DNA of 5,147 nt from Bryobacterales bacterium (GTDB lineage: Bacteria > Acidobacteriota > Terriglobia > Bryobacterales > Bryobacteraceae): positions 1-5,147 of the forward strand of contig JAUZEU010000176.1 of NCBI GenBank assembly GCA_030838885.1. Direction: 5' to 3'. The notes below the pieces were generated by a model, which saw only the letters and a program-made list of their open reading frames with translations, had not been told where the DNA came from and ran no database searches. The translations under genes and the position numbers were made by a program. This document shows, in pieces, positions 1-5,147 of the stretch (within the stretch, counting starts at the first letter, position 1; every line of letters begins with the position of its first letter).

Positions 1-494
1 TCGTGTCCGCCAGCCTGCAGCCGGAGCCGATTTACGAAGCGCTCGCTCATCAGGAGGGCATCCACTTGCCTGGCGCTGAGGCCCGGGAACACATCAGCCG
101 CACTCTGGTGGTATCAGTCATGCGTGATTTGCACATCCCTCTCGGCGCCTCGATTGAGGATGCGCTCCGTATGTGTAAAGACAACGATCTGAACGCTGTG
201 CCGGTAACCAAAAGCACCAGAGTTGTTGGCATATTAAATACAGGCAAGTTGAAGCGGGCTGCTTCCGCCGGAGCAGTCACCGTAGCCGAACTCGCTTCAG
301 ACGGCGTACCTGAACTGTTACATCTGCATCCCGACCAGCCCCTTTCACTGGCGCTCGAACAGATGGGCGCCGCCGGCGTAGACGCGCTCCCTGTCGTCAG
401 CCGTGAAAGCGCCAGAGGCTATCTCGGCACGGCCACCTTGACCGACGTGCTGCAGGCCTACGGAATCGAAAGAATCGGAGTTGGGCACGAATGA
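1..494 (+). CDS. C-terminal part of a CBS-domain protein, probably a ClC-type chloride channel/antiporter (5' truncated)
   Basis: The reading frame is already open at the left edge (first full codon at position 3) and ends with TGA at 492-494, leaving about 163 visible residues. The GTG at position 3 is probably an internal valine. Two CBS domains are visible, at about residues 36-85 (VSVMRDLHIP, then NAVPVTK and VVGILNTGKL) and 94-153 (VAELASDGV, then DALPVV and GYLGTATLTDVL). The segment before them, LQPEPIYEALAHQEGIHLP, resembles the linker joining the last ClC membrane helix to cytoplasmic CBS domains in prokaryotic ClC proteins. CBS pairs in this family usually bind adenine nucleotides and modulate gating or transport; that is family knowledge, not shown here. 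The membrane part lies outside the window, so another CBS-bearing transporter is possible. The stop overlaps the next gene's ATG. Confident for the CBS domains, moderate for ClC. Confidence 0.8.
   Translation, partial: VSASLQPEPIYEALAHQEGIHLPGAEAREHISRTLVVSVMRDLHIPLGASIEDALRMCKDNDLNAVPVTKSTRVVGILNTGKLKRAASAGAVTVAELASDGVPELLHLHPDQPLSLALEQMGAAGVDALPVVSRESARGYLGTATLTDVLQAYGIERIGVGHE
477..480 (+). promoter_or_regulatory. Probable ribosome binding site (GGAG) for the TPR gene
   Basis: GGAG lies 10 nt before the ATG at 491, inside the last codons of the upstream gene. The spacing is slightly long, and reinitiation through the ATGA overlap may supply much of the translation. Confidence 0.45.
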
Positions 495-1525
495 AGTCGC
501 ATCTCCGGCTAAGCCTTGTTATCGCAGCCATCATGGCCGCACTGTTCGCCGCTGATCGTGTTCTCGCCAACCTGGAACACTCCGAGATCCAGCACGAAGC
601 AAGCACCCGGTATGAATCCGGAATGCGGCTGCTGCGTCAGGGCGATAAGCAGGCCGCGCTGGCAACCCTGCAACGCGCACACGTGCTGGTTCGTGACCGG
701 CGCGAATACGCTCTCGGCCTCAGCGAGGCTTTGGTAGCCAACAATATGCGCGACGCAGCCGAGGCGCGACTCCGCGACATCTTAACGGACGATTCCACCG
801 ACGGCCGCGCCAATCTGCTGCTCGCGCGCCTGCTTGCCTCGGAATCCAAAGCTGACGAGGCGACAGCCTTCTTTCACCGGGCCATTTACGGCGCTTGGCA
901 CGGCAATGCCGCTTCGGAAGTCTGGCAGGTGAGAATGGAACTCGCGCGCTACCTCGCAAAAGTTCAGCGCCCGCAGGAACTGTTGTCCGAGCTATTGCTG
1001 CTCCAGGACCGCGCGGAAAAGGATCCCGCGCTGGCCCGCGAAGTGGCCGGCCTTTACCTGGCAGCCGGGTCCAGCACTCGCGCCGCGCAGATGTATCGCG
1101 ACCTGCTGCGAAAGACTCCCAATGATGCGCAGGGATATCGCGATCTCGGCGAAGCGGAACTGCTCCAGGGCGACTACCGCACCGCCGAATCCATGTTCCT
1201 CGCCGCCCTCCGCCACAACTCGGCAGACTCAACCCTGGCACAGCGCCTGCGCTTCGCCAACACTCTGGCGACACTCGATCCAACTCCCCGCCGCCTCAGT
1301 TCCGCCGAAAAATACAATCGCGCGACCCGGTTACTCGCCTCCATACGATGCGGCGACCTTCCACCCGAAACCGAACGGCGAGGCCCTATTACGAACGAAC
1401 TGGCGGAAGCCCGGTTATCGCTCGCCGAACAACTATGGGAACAACGCTCCCAACTCTGCCCAGGAAAACCGCCAACAGATGAAGCAGCAGCACTCATCAT
1501 GCGAAAGCTGAAAGAAACTCACTAA
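491..1525 (+). CDS. Membrane-anchored or exported tetratricopeptide-repeat (TPR) protein
   Basis: The protein has 344 residues. Residues 1-27 form a short basic start (MKSHLR), a hydrophobic stretch (about 7-20) and a possible signal-peptidase site after VLA (residue 26), so it is either exported or held by an N-terminal anchor. About six TPR-like helical pairs follow, at roughly 37-70, 72-104, 105-137, 143-176, 178-211 and 212-245. The clearest is the last: GYRDLGEAELLQGDYRTAES, then MFLAALRHN, with the usual Gly/Ala/Tyr spacing. The C-terminal 100 residues are alpha-helical, charged and not recognised; cysteines stand at 287 and 323. TPR arrays bind proteins, so a scaffold or assembly role in the cell envelope is likely, but no partner can be named. 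The start is supported by the ATGA overlap with the upstream gene and a GGAG. Translational coupling suggests it acts with the CBS/ClC protein or is made in step with it. Confidence 0.88.
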   Translation: MKSHLRLSLVIAAIMAALFAADRVLANLEHSEIQHEASTRYESGMRLLRQGDKQAALATLQRAHVLVRDRREYALGLSEALVANNMRDAAEARLRDILTDDSTDGRANLLLARLLASESKADEATAFFHRAIYGAWHGNAASEVWQVRMELARYLAKVQRPQELLSELLLLQDRAEKDPALAREVAGLYLAAGSSTRAAQMYRDLLRKTPNDAQGYRDLGEAELLQGDYRTAESMFLAALRHNSADSTLAQRLRFANTLATLDPTPRRLSSAEKYNRATRLLASIRCGDLPPETERRGPITNELAEARLSLAEQLWEQRSQLCPGKPPTDEAAALIMRKLKETH

Positions 1526-1686
1526 ATCCGGGACACCCGGACCCCCGGGCCGCGTCTTCCCGATGACGAATCGTTTCTGAGTCGCGCAGTTACACCTGTG
1601 TTTTCAATACGATCACCGCATGCTCCCTTTGTCCAGTGTCACTCCCGTCGCCTCGAGTTACTCTGCAACTCTTTCAAATACACGCC
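1526..1686. other. Spacer between the TPR and GH43 genes
   Basis: This 161-bp stretch holds the small GC-rich inverted repeats at 1527-1549 and then AT-richer sequence around 1595-1613, where a promoter for the GH43 gene would be expected. A TACGAT at 1608-1613 resembles a -10 box but has no matching -35 at 16-18 bp, so I do not call a promoter. A GTG at 1636 could extend the GH43 frame into this spacer. Confidence 0.4.
1527..1549 (+). terminator. GC-rich inverted repeats just after the TPR stop; weak terminator candidate
   Basis: Two nt after the TAA, TCCGGG (1527-1532) and CCCGGA (1536-1541) form a 6-bp stem around ACA. The middle arm CCCGG (1536-1540) could instead pair with a third arm, CCGGG (1545-1549), across a 4-nt loop. 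There is no T-run after either hairpin, so this is not a standard intrinsic terminator. It could aid Rho-dependent ending or protect the mRNA 3' end. Confidence 0.3.
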
Positions 1687-2784
1687 ATGGCGATTTCTTT
1701 GCTAAATAACAAAAGATCCGCCATTCCACTCGATCCGCATCCCTTGTGCAACAGTTGTAATGTGCGTTTCGCAGCGATCGCGCTCCTTGCCTTCGTCTCG
1801 CTGGCAGCCCCCGCCGGCCCCGTCTTCACCAACCCGCTTCTTCCCTCCGGAGCCGACCCCTGGATCACTGTCCGCGACGGCTTCTATTACTACATGCAGA
1901 CCACCGGTACCAACCTGACAATCTGGAAAACGCAGGATGTAACTGATCTCAAAAACGCAACCAAAAAAGTCGTCTGGACACCCCCCGCCACCGGCCCTTA
2001 TTCGCACGATATCTGGGCCCCTGAAATCCACTTCGTCGCCGGCAAATGGTATATCTATTTCGCGGCCGACGATGGGCGTAACGAAACCCATCGCATCTGG
2101 GCACTCGAAAACGCCTCGCCGGACCCCCTCATCGGCGAGTGGGTCATGAAAGGGAAAGTCTCCGACCCCTCTGACAAATGGGCCATTGACGCCACTGTCT
2201 TCCAGAATCGCGATCAACTCTACCTCGCATGGTCGGGCTGGCCCGCGGATCGCAATGTCGAGCAGGATATCTACATCGCGCGTCTCCGGAATCCCTGGAC
2301 GGTTGACGGTAACCGCGTCCGCCTTTCCGCCCCGCAGTACGGATGGGAAAAGCACGGTGACCTGCCCGATTCCCGCCATGTCAACGTCAACGAGGGTCCC
2401 GAAGCGCTCTTCCGCGGCGCGAACCTCTTCCTCACCTTCTCGGCCAGTGGCTGCTGGACCAATGAATACGAACTCGGAATGCTCCAGACCTCCACCGATG
2501 CTGACCTGATGAACCCGTCATCATGGAAGAAATCGCGTCAGCCGGTCTTCACTATGTCCCCGCAGGCGCACGCCTTCGGCACCGGCCACAATGGCTTCTT
2601 CAAATCCCCGGATGGCAAAGAGGACTGGATCGTGTACCACTCCAACCCGGATACCCACGGGGGATGCGGACCGCAACGCTCTCCACGTGCCCAGCCGTTC
2701 GGGTGGAAGCCCGACGGCACTCCCGATTTCGGCAAACCCGCTCCACTGGGCACTCCCCTTCCAAAGCCTTCGGGAACCCCGTAA
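1687..2784 (+). CDS. Secreted glycoside hydrolase family 43 protein, probable alpha-L-arabinofuranosidase/arabinanase type
   Basis: The 365-residue protein (from the ATG at 1687) is a single five-bladed beta-propeller of GH43. All three family carboxylates are visible: Asp57 in GADPW (general base, codon at 1855), Asp168 in WAIDATVF (pKa modulator, codon at 2188) and Glu236 in NVNEGPEAL (general acid, codon at 2392). Other family marks are WAPE (110-113), WYIYFAADDG, the ASGCWT strand (Cys256) and GHNGFF with His301, the likely central metal or substrate histidine. GH43 enzymes invert at alpha-L-arabinofuranosyl or beta-xylosyl bonds; this sequence type is usually annotated as arabinofuranosidase, but specificity is inference. 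A hydrophobic stretch, VRFAAIALLAFVSLAAPAG, ends in a plausible Sec cleavage site, so the enzyme is exported. No extra carbohydrate-binding module is present; the tail is proline-rich. The start is uncertain: GTG 1636, ATG 1687 and GTG 1762 are all in frame and none has a good Shine-Dalgarno. GTG 1762 gives the most typical signal peptide; I list the only ATG. Confidence 0.9.
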   Translation: MAISLLNNKRSAIPLDPHPLCNSCNVRFAAIALLAFVSLAAPAGPVFTNPLLPSGADPWITVRDGFYYYMQTTGTNLTIWKTQDVTDLKNATKKVVWTPPATGPYSHDIWAPEIHFVAGKWYIYFAADDGRNETHRIWALENASPDPLIGEWVMKGKVSDPSDKWAIDATVFQNRDQLYLAWSGWPADRNVEQDIYIARLRNPWTVDGNRVRLSAPQYGWEKHGDLPDSRHVNVNEGPEALFRGANLFLTFSASGCWTNEYELGMLQTSTDADLMNPSSWKKSRQPVFTMSPQAHAFGTGHNGFFKSPDGKEDWIVYHSNPDTHGGCGPQRSPRAQPFGWKPDGTPDFGKPAPLGTPLPKPSGTP

Positions 2785-2793
2785 ACGCGTGCT

Positions 2794-4758
2794 TCATGGA
2801 AGTCGGTTCACCGCAAGCGCCGGTCCCGCCTTGTTCACATCCGGCAGCGTGTAAGCCAGAGCCATCGTTGCCCACGCAGTCGCCGACATGGAAATCCACT
2901 GGTCGTGGTCATGCGGAAATCCGCTCTGAAAATAAGGCTGGAACTTCGGCGAACGGCTGGCCACGTGCCAGGATCCATCCGCGAGTTGCGTCTTCAGCAG
3001 GAACTCCGCGCCGCGCCGGTACGCCGGATCGCTTACGGGTACCCCGGCTTCCTTCAGCGCCGCCAGCGTTTGTCCCGTGGCATAGGCATCACTCGTCAGA
3101 TACGGAGTTTGTGCCCATCCGCCATCGGATCTCTGCCGTCCGGCAGCCCCGATTGCCAGCCGCGCCGCGATATCGCCACTCACACCAGCCCACTTCAGAC
3201 CCAATAACTGCATGTTGTAATCCTCGGACGTGGATGGCTTAGCCGCACGTAGCCAATTCGCTCCACGCGCAATCCGTGCCGCAAATTCCATCTTGCGTGC
3301 CGGAGTGCCGTATGCCGCCAGTGACCGGATCGCAATCGCGGTGTGGGTGAAGTCCCCGTCGGCCATGGGCGGCCGGGCGATCGTGTCGTTGTGCCAGCTT
3401 CCGTTTGCCTGCTGCTGCGCTGCTACGTTATGCACCATGGCATCCGTCGTGGAGTTCGCGTTCACGCCTTCAGCCTGGAACTGCAGTAAACCGTATGACG
3501 TCATATTGTGCCCGCCCGGCGCGTCCATGCGAATCATCAGGGTCTGCTCCTGAGGTGACCAGAACGTGCGGGTCTGAAGCGCGCGGTCCTTCGCAGCCGC
3601 TGCGTCCACCTGAATGCCCGCCGTTCCTGCCACGGTCAGAGCCATCGAGATCAGGTTCTGGGCATGGCAGGCAGAGCAGCCGCCATTCACAAAGAAACTC
3701 CCCGCCGTGCGCTGCAGCAGATTCACACTCTTTTGCACCGCTTCGGCCGGCTTTGCCACACTCTGGTTAAACGAAACGTTTGCGGTCACGGGAGCCAGAT
3801 CCAAAGTCTTCAGAATGTCCGGATTGTTGAACTTCCGTGCCCAGTCCAGCGCCGTTTCTCCGCTCTTCGATTTGATCTTGGGATCCGCCCCGTGCTCCAG
3901 AAGCAGCCGCACGATACGTGGATCCGGGTGGTCCAGCGCGAGCGCCAGCATCAGAGGCGTCATCCCCCTCACGTCCTGCGCATTGACGTTCGCCTTCCGG
4001 TCCAGAAGCATCTTCGTCGCATCCAGCCCTCCGTAGCTGACCGCGGCAATCAGCGGTGTGAGTAAACCAATTGCAATATCCCCGTTCTTCACTCTCGGGC
4101 CGCTCGAAGGGGGGCTGCTGACGTTGGCCGGCACGCCTCGGGACAAAAGCATTCCCATCACCTCTGTATTGCCCGCACCCGCCACGCGTATCAGTGCCGC
4201 GCCGCCCGGGGGCCCGGCAAATTTGGCTCCATGTTCCAGCAGCAGGCGAACCATCGCAGTGTCATTCGCTGTGGCAGCTGCAACCAGGGGCGTGGTTCCC
4301 GGATTCATGTCTGCCTTATCGAGGTCAGCCCCCTTGTCGAGAAGCATTTTGACCACACCGGAGTTGCCATCCGTGCCTGCCGCAATCAGCAGCGGCGTAA
4401 TCCCCTGCTTTGACCTCGCATTCACGTCGGCGCCCTTCCCCAGCAGAAGCCTGACTTTGGCCTCCTCCGTCGCACACCACATCAGGGCCGTGATATCGAA
4501 ATCGTTCTTCGCGTTCACATCGGCGCCGGCATCAATCAGCGCCTTCATGGTGTCCGGATTGCCCAGTGCCGCAGCATACATCAGCGGGGTGGTTCCGCGG
4601 CTGTCCTTAGTGTCAGGCCCTGAATCGGTGAGCAGCTTGCGCAGGCCGCCCGTATCGCCGTTGCGAATAGAGTCGTAAATACGGGAATTTTGATTCTGCG
4701 CGGGTGTGATAACACACGTCATGCCGCTGAACGCGACCAGTGCCATAACCTTTTTCAT
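2794..4758 (-). CDS. Exported ankyrin-repeat protein with a CxxCH heme site and a squalene-cyclase/prenyltransferase-like barrel
   Basis: The 654-residue protein starts at an ATG (4756-4758) with GGAG 7 nt upstream. Residues 1-20 look like a Sec signal peptide (MKK, hydrophobic core, TPA before Gln21). About nine ankyrin repeats span 23-323 (GTTPLMYAA, GADVNAKND, GITPLLIAA, GTTPLVAAA, GMTPLMLAL, GETALDWA). CSACH at 361-365 (codons 3664-3678) is a single c-type heme attachment site. Residues about 395-640 form an alpha/alpha barrel of the squalene-hopene cyclase/prenyltransferase class, with three QW-type motifs: Q449..G453..W455, Q542..G546..W548 and Q591..G595..W597. The cyclase acid DxDD is not present; the nearest stretch is DGDFTHTA (467-474), so protonation-type cyclase chemistry is doubtful. 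Heme binding requires export, consistent with the signal peptide. Similar CxxCH-plus-barrel proteins occur, as I recall, in Acidobacteriota and Planctomycetes, annotated only by domain. A periplasmic redox-linked binding or sensing scaffold is a guess. Its stop faces the GH43 stop 9 bp away. Domains are confident, function unknown. Confidence 0.92.
   Translation of the reverse strand: MKKVMALVAFSGMTCVITPAQNQNSRIYDSIRNGDTGGLRKLLTDSGPDTKDSRGTTPLMYAAALGNPDTMKALIDAGADVNAKNDFDITALMWCATEEAKVRLLLGKGADVNARSKQGITPLLIAAGTDGNSGVVKMLLDKGADLDKADMNPGTTPLVAAATANDTAMVRLLLEHGAKFAGPPGGAALIRVAGAGNTEVMGMLLSRGVPANVSSPPSSGPRVKNGDIAIGLLTPLIAAVSYGGLDATKMLLDRKANVNAQDVRGMTPLMLALALDHPDPRIVRLLLEHGADPKIKSKSGETALDWARKFNNPDILKTLDLAPVTANVSFNQSVAKPAEAVQKSVNLLQRTAGSFFVNGGCSACHAQNLISMALTVAGTAGIQVDAAAAKDRALQTRTFWSPQEQTLMIRMDAPGGHNMTSYGLLQFQAEGVNANSTTDAMVHNVAAQQQANGSWHNDTIARPPMADGDFTHTAIAIRSLAAYGTPARKMEFAARIARGANWLRAAKPSTSEDYNMQLLGLKWAGVSGDIAARLAIGAAGRQRSDGGWAQTPYLTSDAYATGQTLAALKEAGVPVSDPAYRRGAEFLLKTQLADGSWHVASRSPKFQPYFQSGFPHDHDQWISMSATAWATMALAYTLPDVNKAGPALAVNRLP
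3664..3678 (-). other. CxxCH heme-c attachment motif within the ankyrin/barrel protein
   Basis: Codons for Cys361-Ser-Ala-Cys364-His365 lie between the ankyrin domain and the barrel. Two glycines precede it and AQNLISMAL follows. Only one such motif is present in the protein. Residues after it (Met372 among them) could supply the distal ligand, but that cannot be decided from sequence. Confidence 0.8.
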
Positions 4759-4765
4759 GATGGGT

Positions 4766-4769
4766 CTCC
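4766..4769 (-). promoter_or_regulatory. Ribosome binding site (GGAG) for the ankyrin/barrel gene
   Basis: On the minus strand TCCGGAGA places GGAG 7 nt before the ATG, an ideal spacing. It decides this start; no competing in-frame start near it is needed, since the signal peptide begins here. Confidence 0.7.
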
Positions 4770-4793
4770 GGAAAGATGGTGTCCGCTATCCTC

Positions 4794-4812
4794 CTCCCGT
4801 TTCACCCGGGAG
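4794..4812 (-). repeat. Inverted repeat in the leader of the ankyrin/barrel gene
   Basis: CTCCCG (4794-4799) and CGGGAG (4807-4812) form a 6-bp stem around a 7-nt loop. Read as minus-strand mRNA, the 3' arm runs into an AGGAGG that has no start codon at a usable distance, about 34 nt before the real ATG. It may be a leader hairpin or a chance repeat. Confidence 0.35.
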
Positions 4813-4816
4813 TCAA

Positions 4817-4843
4817 TCTCGCTCGCAGGCTGTACGCGCGAGA
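4817..4843. repeat. Inverted repeat TCTCGC/GCGAGA, possible operator
   Basis: TCTCGC (4817-4822) and GCGAGA (4838-4843) are separated by 15 bp, 60-85 bp upstream of the ankyrin/barrel start. Half-sites about two helical turns apart (21 bp centre to centre) suit a dimeric regulator, but a 6-bp match can arise by chance in GC-rich DNA. Confidence 0.25.
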
Positions 4844-4935
4844 ACCCACTAAGCACGGATTGGGAACAAGACCCCCTGGGCCGTAAAACAATTCAGGTCG
4901 TAAGTGGCTTTGGGACATCCATGATAAGTAATTGT

Positions 4936-4976
4936 CAAGAGGGAGACGGAGGTCCCCGGCCCTCTTTTTGAGAGGG
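4936..4976. repeat. Three-armed inverted repeat with mutually exclusive hairpins
   Basis: AAGAGGG (4937-4943), CCCTCTT (4960-4966) and AGAGGG (4971-4976) are arranged so that the middle arm can pair with either flank: a 7-bp stem with a 16-nt loop, or a 6-bp stem (CCCTCT/AGAGGG) with a 5-nt loop. Neither form is followed by a T-run on either strand. It may be an attenuator-like or post-gene structure upstream of the ankyrin/barrel gene. Confidence 0.4.
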
Positions 4977-5077
4977 TGATCCTGGTGAAATCGTCAGCGA
5001 ATTGCCCGAAGTGCGCTTTAGAGGCCTCCCGGCCGTGGTTCCTGCATAACAGCAGAACCAGACATCCATTGGCAGTC

Positions 5078-5147
5078 TCAGGTGTTGCCACCGTCACCGA
5101 AGATTGAGTTGTGATTCACCTGCCAGCCCCGAAACACGCGGATGGGA
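5078..5147 (-). CDS. Possible C-terminal end of another minus-strand gene (truncated by window edge)
   Basis: One minus frame is open from the window edge to TGA at 5080-5078 and reads PIRVFRGWQVN, then HNSIFGDGGNT, with 17 of 22 codons ending in G or C. The other two minus frames close within 10-17 codons. This fits the tail of a gene lying upstream of, and in the same direction as, the ankyrin/barrel gene. I do not recognise the family, and 22 codons are too few to be sure it is coding. Confidence 0.25.
   Translation of the reverse strand, partial: PIRVFRGWQVNHNSIFGDGGNT

Larger units (their letters stand above)
4759..5077. other. Upstream non-coding region of the ankyrin/barrel gene
   Basis: About 319 bp with no convincing gene on either strand. 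It contains the three inverted-repeat structures listed separately. A perfect TTGACA lies on the minus strand at 4938-4933, but the hexamer 17 bp downstream is TCCCAA, so I do not call a sigma-70 promoter. Open frames here (an 82-codon minus frame from a GTG at 5097, a 43-codon plus frame from 4976) lack ribosome binding sites and recognisable domains. Confidence 0.5.

Noticed and set aside
720..1283. Long minus-strand open frame (187 codons) opposite the TPR gene
   Set aside because: It is rich in Arg/Gly/Pro as expected for antisense of GC-rich coding DNA, and the TPR frame on the plus strand has clear repeats.
1608..1613. TACGAT as a -10 box for the GH43 gene
   Set aside because: No -35-like hexamer at a suitable distance (CGCAGT at 17 bp).
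1702..2379. Minus-strand open frame (225 codons) opposite the GH43 gene
   Set aside because: It is complementary to the catalytic GH43 region, has no recognisable domain and no ribosome binding site.
2523..3242. Plus-strand open frame (239 codons) bridging the two convergent gene ends
   Set aside because: It is out of frame with GH43 and antisense to the ankyrin/barrel gene; its composition (Pro, Arg, Ser, His) is that of a non-coding frame.
4058..4678. Plus-strand open frame (206 codons) opposite the ankyrin repeats
   Set aside because: Its apparent periodicity mirrors the ankyrin repeats on the other strand; no independent coding evidence.
4713..4728. Lipoprotein signal in the ankyrin/barrel protein (Cys15 in SGMTC)
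   Set aside because: The residues before Cys15 (GMT) do not fit a lipobox, and the Cys lies within the hydrophobic core; a standard signal peptide cleaved near residue 20 fits better.
4910..4938. Perfect TTGACA on the minus strand as a -35 box
   Set aside because: The hexamer at 17-bp spacing is TCCCAA and no better -10 lies at 16-18 bp.
4849..5097. Minus-strand open frame (82 codons) starting at a GTG
   Set aside because: No ribosome binding site, no recognised motif, and it runs through the inverted repeats at 4936-4976.
4976..5107. 43-codon plus-strand frame containing a CPKC
   Set aside because: Only one CxxC pair, no spaced ribosome binding site and weak codon bias, so a zinc-ribbon mini-protein is not supported.

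Overview
The window is GC-rich, densely coded chromosomal DNA, most likely from a soil-type bacterium of the Acidobacteriota (Solibacter/Bryobacter-like lineages). This is inferred from gene content only: the protein joining ankyrin repeats, a heme-c site and a cyclase-like barrel resembles a family I associate mainly with Acidobacteriota and Planctomycetes, and it sits beside a secreted GH43 glycosidase. There is no rRNA or other marker to fix the taxonomy.

Layout. (1) Positions 1-494, + strand: the C-terminal end of a protein with two CBS domains, probably a ClC-type chloride channel/antiporter that begins outside the window. (2) Positions 491-1525, + strand: a membrane-anchored or exported TPR-repeat protein whose ATG overlaps the previous stop (ATGA), so the two are almost certainly co-transcribed and translationally coupled. 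(3) Positions 1526-1686: a 161-bp spacer with small GC-rich inverted repeats just after the TPR stop. (4) About 1687-2784, + strand: a secreted family 43 glycoside hydrolase with all three catalytic carboxylates visible; its start codon is uncertain. (5) Positions 2794-4758, - strand, converging on the GH43 gene with only 9 bp between stop codons: a 654-residue exported protein with about nine ankyrin repeats, one CxxCH heme-c site and a squalene-cyclase/prenyltransferase-like alpha/alpha barrel with three QW-type motifs. (6) Positions 4759-5147: a mostly non-coding upstream region with several inverted repeats, and possibly the last 22 codons of another - strand gene at the window edge.

How the genes relate. 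The ClC/TPR pair looks like one operon. The GH43 enzyme fits arabinan or arabinoxylan side-chain breakdown outside the cytoplasm. The ankyrin-heme-barrel protein is the most unusual item: it combines a protein-interaction scaffold, a covalent heme site and a terpenoid-cyclase-like barrel in one exported polypeptide, and its function is unknown to me. Nothing in the sequence ties it functionally to the GH43 gene beyond adjacency. I see no mobile elements, CRISPR arrays, tRNAs or rRNAs.
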